From positions 5,737,001-5,801,000 of the forward strand of contig JARHVA010000250.1 in NCBI GenBank assembly GCA_037957365.1: a stretch of 64,000 bases of DNA. Reading direction: 5' to 3'. The DNA is from Torreya grandis (lineage: Eukaryota > Streptophyta > Pinopsida > Cupressales > Taxaceae). Position 1 is the first letter of the stretch, and the number at the start of each line of letters is the position of its first letter. The translations under genes and the position numbers were made by a program. Of this stretch, positions 61,978-64,000 are shown piece after piece. The notes beneath the pieces are model-generated. The model did not search any database. It was not told the DNA's origin and saw nothing but the letters and a program-made list of their open reading frames with translations.

Positions 61978-63100
61978 TATAGACATCTGCATGTTCAAAA
62001 TAACATCTTTATTCTCTCTAATTTATCCACCAGTCATAAGGATAAAGTCTTGGATAAGTCTAAAGAATATTAAAGCCAAGTTGAATTTGTCATTTACAAA
62101 GTTTCAAAAGATAAATCACATGTTGAATTCATTGAAGAATCACTATTACACACATACACCTAATAGGGAGAAAAACATGTAGTTTAATTTTAGTCTTCAG
62201 AGTATTGGATATGTAAGTAATGCTCAACCATTCATTGGGTCAGCTCAACCCACCTATTAACCCATTTTGAAATCCTATACCTAGTTTTTAAAGTTGACCT
62301 AGGGTTTCATAGATAAGGAAATAAGGTTTTGAAATTGTATGTGTACCTAGATCTCAAGACCACACATAGATATCATATAAAAGAAGGCATAGAGACCTAT
62401 ATGCAAATAGATAATTAAAATACACTCATACAAATTTGTCAAGTTTTAGATGTTAATGCCAATTGGTTCCATCTAAAAGGTAATGAATTTGTCTAGGTGC
62501 ATATAGAGATTCAATTTTTGATTTGAGTGATTTTGGTCCAATTTCCTACCCTTAAACTAGCTAGATTCAATGTATGACCTAAAAATTATATAAAAACTCT
62601 AAGTATCTTATCCATCTAGGTATTTTTTATTTATAGCAAGTGAAATCAGGGCAATTAAATTCTACATTTACATTTAGATTTGTGTTTTTTCTGTATTTCA
62701 AATAATCTAAATTAGTTCAAATTTATACCTTATTAAGTTCACAAAAATAAAAATAATGTAAACCATTTTGATGAACCTACATATTGTCTAGAATATTAAA
62801 AAACTAGGTTTCACCTTAGGGTTTCATTTTTATTTTTAGGGTTTCTATTTATTTATATAAATCTTATTTTTCAATCCTAATTTTTGAATTTCCTTTATTC
62901 AAAAATTATACATGGTTATAATGGATGAACATGGTTTATGTTTCTTTACTCAAGCATATGATTATAATCATTAATGTTGTATTCCTTTAATATGCACAAT
63001 TTGTAAAAATTATTTAGTTACCTGGGTCCAATATTTGTGCACTAATAAGGCTTAAATTAATAATGAACAATATTTAGCCTTTCATAACCATATTATAGTG
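61978..63100. other. Unassigned stretch upstream of a gag fragment
   Basis: AT-rich with no recognisable protein. It continues the locus interrupted by the LARD-like element, and could be LTR and leader of the + strand Ty3-type element whose gag begins further right. A 63-residue frame at 61991-62182 has no recognisable motif. Confidence 0.45.
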
Positions 63101-64000
63101 TTATTCAATCTAAGTTGTTTCCTATTACCACTAGATGCCAAAGGGCATGCATGACTCCTTTTGCTCCTCTTACTCCCATTATTCACCCAAAGCTTATATT
63201 ACATTCTACAATACATGTTGTCACTACTATAAGATATATATTACACCATCTCTATGGACTTATTATGAATATTAAATTTGAAAATGATTATGAACAATAA
63301 ATAATTACTATGGATATCAATATAGGAAATGAATAAAAGACAATTAACTCAATATTTCTACATGAACCCAAAAATGCATGATGCAATATAATATGTAACA
63401 TTATATTAAATAAAAATGTTAAATAAGTTTGTCAAATATAAGGAACAATATGACCCCTTTAATGATTTATATCAACCTTTTAGATTTACTAATTCCTCTA
63501 TGAGTATTCAGACTATTACTAGTGATATTATTCATATGTATACACTTTTCGATATTCATGTGATGTCCACCCAAAATTTGGGGGAAATAAAAAGGTTTCT
63601 ATCAGATTACTATGCCTATGCCTAGAGATTCAACATATGTACACCATATCATAGATACTTATGACATAATCATCCTTACCTACTACACGATCCCTCAAGC
63701 ATATTGTTACAACTCTATAAGTAAAGCTATTGAAGTTAGAGAAAGATGATTCTAGAGCAAGTCATTCAATGTATTCTCATGCATTTCTTTATAATCCATT
63801 AGCCCCAAAGATCTCAAATTGTCTCATACCTATGGTTTCATATATTATATACTTCCCTTTTATGATGGTAAAGGTTATCCAACATAACACTTAAGATCCT
63901 TTCATGCAACGTGTTTAGATTATGCATCCAATTACAGATTATTAACCAAGTTGTTTCCACAAATTCTTTAGGAATATTATTTTTAACAGTTATATGATCT
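63101..64000 (+). pseudogene. Ty3-type Gag fragment, running off the window (degenerate)
   Basis: The Retrotrans_gag capsid opening is readable at about 63813-64000: 'LKLSHTYGF', 'PFYDGKGYPT*HLRSFHATC', 'DYASNYRLLTKLFPQIL'. The Y-x-G-x-x-x-P-x-x-H-L and F-P-x-x-L pattern is typical of plant Ty3 Gag. Upstream frames (63115-63300 and 63416-63625, the latter with 'YKEQYDPFNDLYQPFRF') are probably its N-terminal part in other phases. Stops such as PT*HL (CAA to TAA) show decay. It lies downstream of region X copy B once the LARD-like element is removed. Confidence 0.72.

Noticed and set aside
63115..63300. A 61-residue frame as an independent small gene
   Set aside because: It sits just upstream of the gag remnant in decayed DNA and has no features of its own; more likely part of the gag leader or N-terminus.

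Overview
The window looks like intergenic DNA from a large, repeat-rich seed-plant genome. A gymnosperm is my best guess: the DNA is strongly AT-rich, I recognise no host gene, and nearly everything is old, stop-riddled retrotransposon sequence nested in layers. The species call is inference. No intact protein-coding gene, tRNA or rRNA was found; every coding feature is a pseudogene of a mobile element.

Layout. (1) 1-5080 is the first, most diverged copy of a repeat I call region X, with unidentified coding remnants. (2) 5931-17041 is Ty3-type pol copy A on + (reverse transcriptase, RNase H, integrase) followed by region X copy A. It is split by a Ty1/copia-type element on - (7310-11400, target duplication ATTAT). 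A 5'-truncated LINE (17042-19292, -) follows. (3) 19293-33980 is a degenerate Ty3/gypsy element on - with gag, protease, RT, two RNase H domains, integrase and leader (Tat-lineage-like). Both of its LTRs are cut at their outer sides. (4) 33981-48159 is copy B of the pol/X/LINE unit, roughly 95% identical to A over stretches I aligned by eye. It carries a second copia insertion (37078-41093, target duplication ATATC) at a different point. (5) 48160-48662 is a composite TA/TG microsatellite. (6) 49042-61972 is a LARD-like element with about 4.2-kb LTRs, a 3.36-kb interior and target duplication CCTAC. A solo LTR of the 19-34 kb gypsy family (49594-50779, duplication GTTAA) lies in its left LTR. 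(7) 61978-64000 ends in a gag fragment of a + strand Ty3-type element.

Inferred history. A Ty3-type element decayed and took up a LINE. The composite was duplicated (A and B share the LINE at the same site). Each copy then received its own copia insertion, and each preserves the other's empty site. The gypsy element now separates A from B. The LARD-like element landed downstream of B and was later hit by a gypsy LTR that collapsed to a solo LTR. The two copia insertions share one defective interior, and the LARD-like element has no recognisable pol, so both look like families mobilised in trans.
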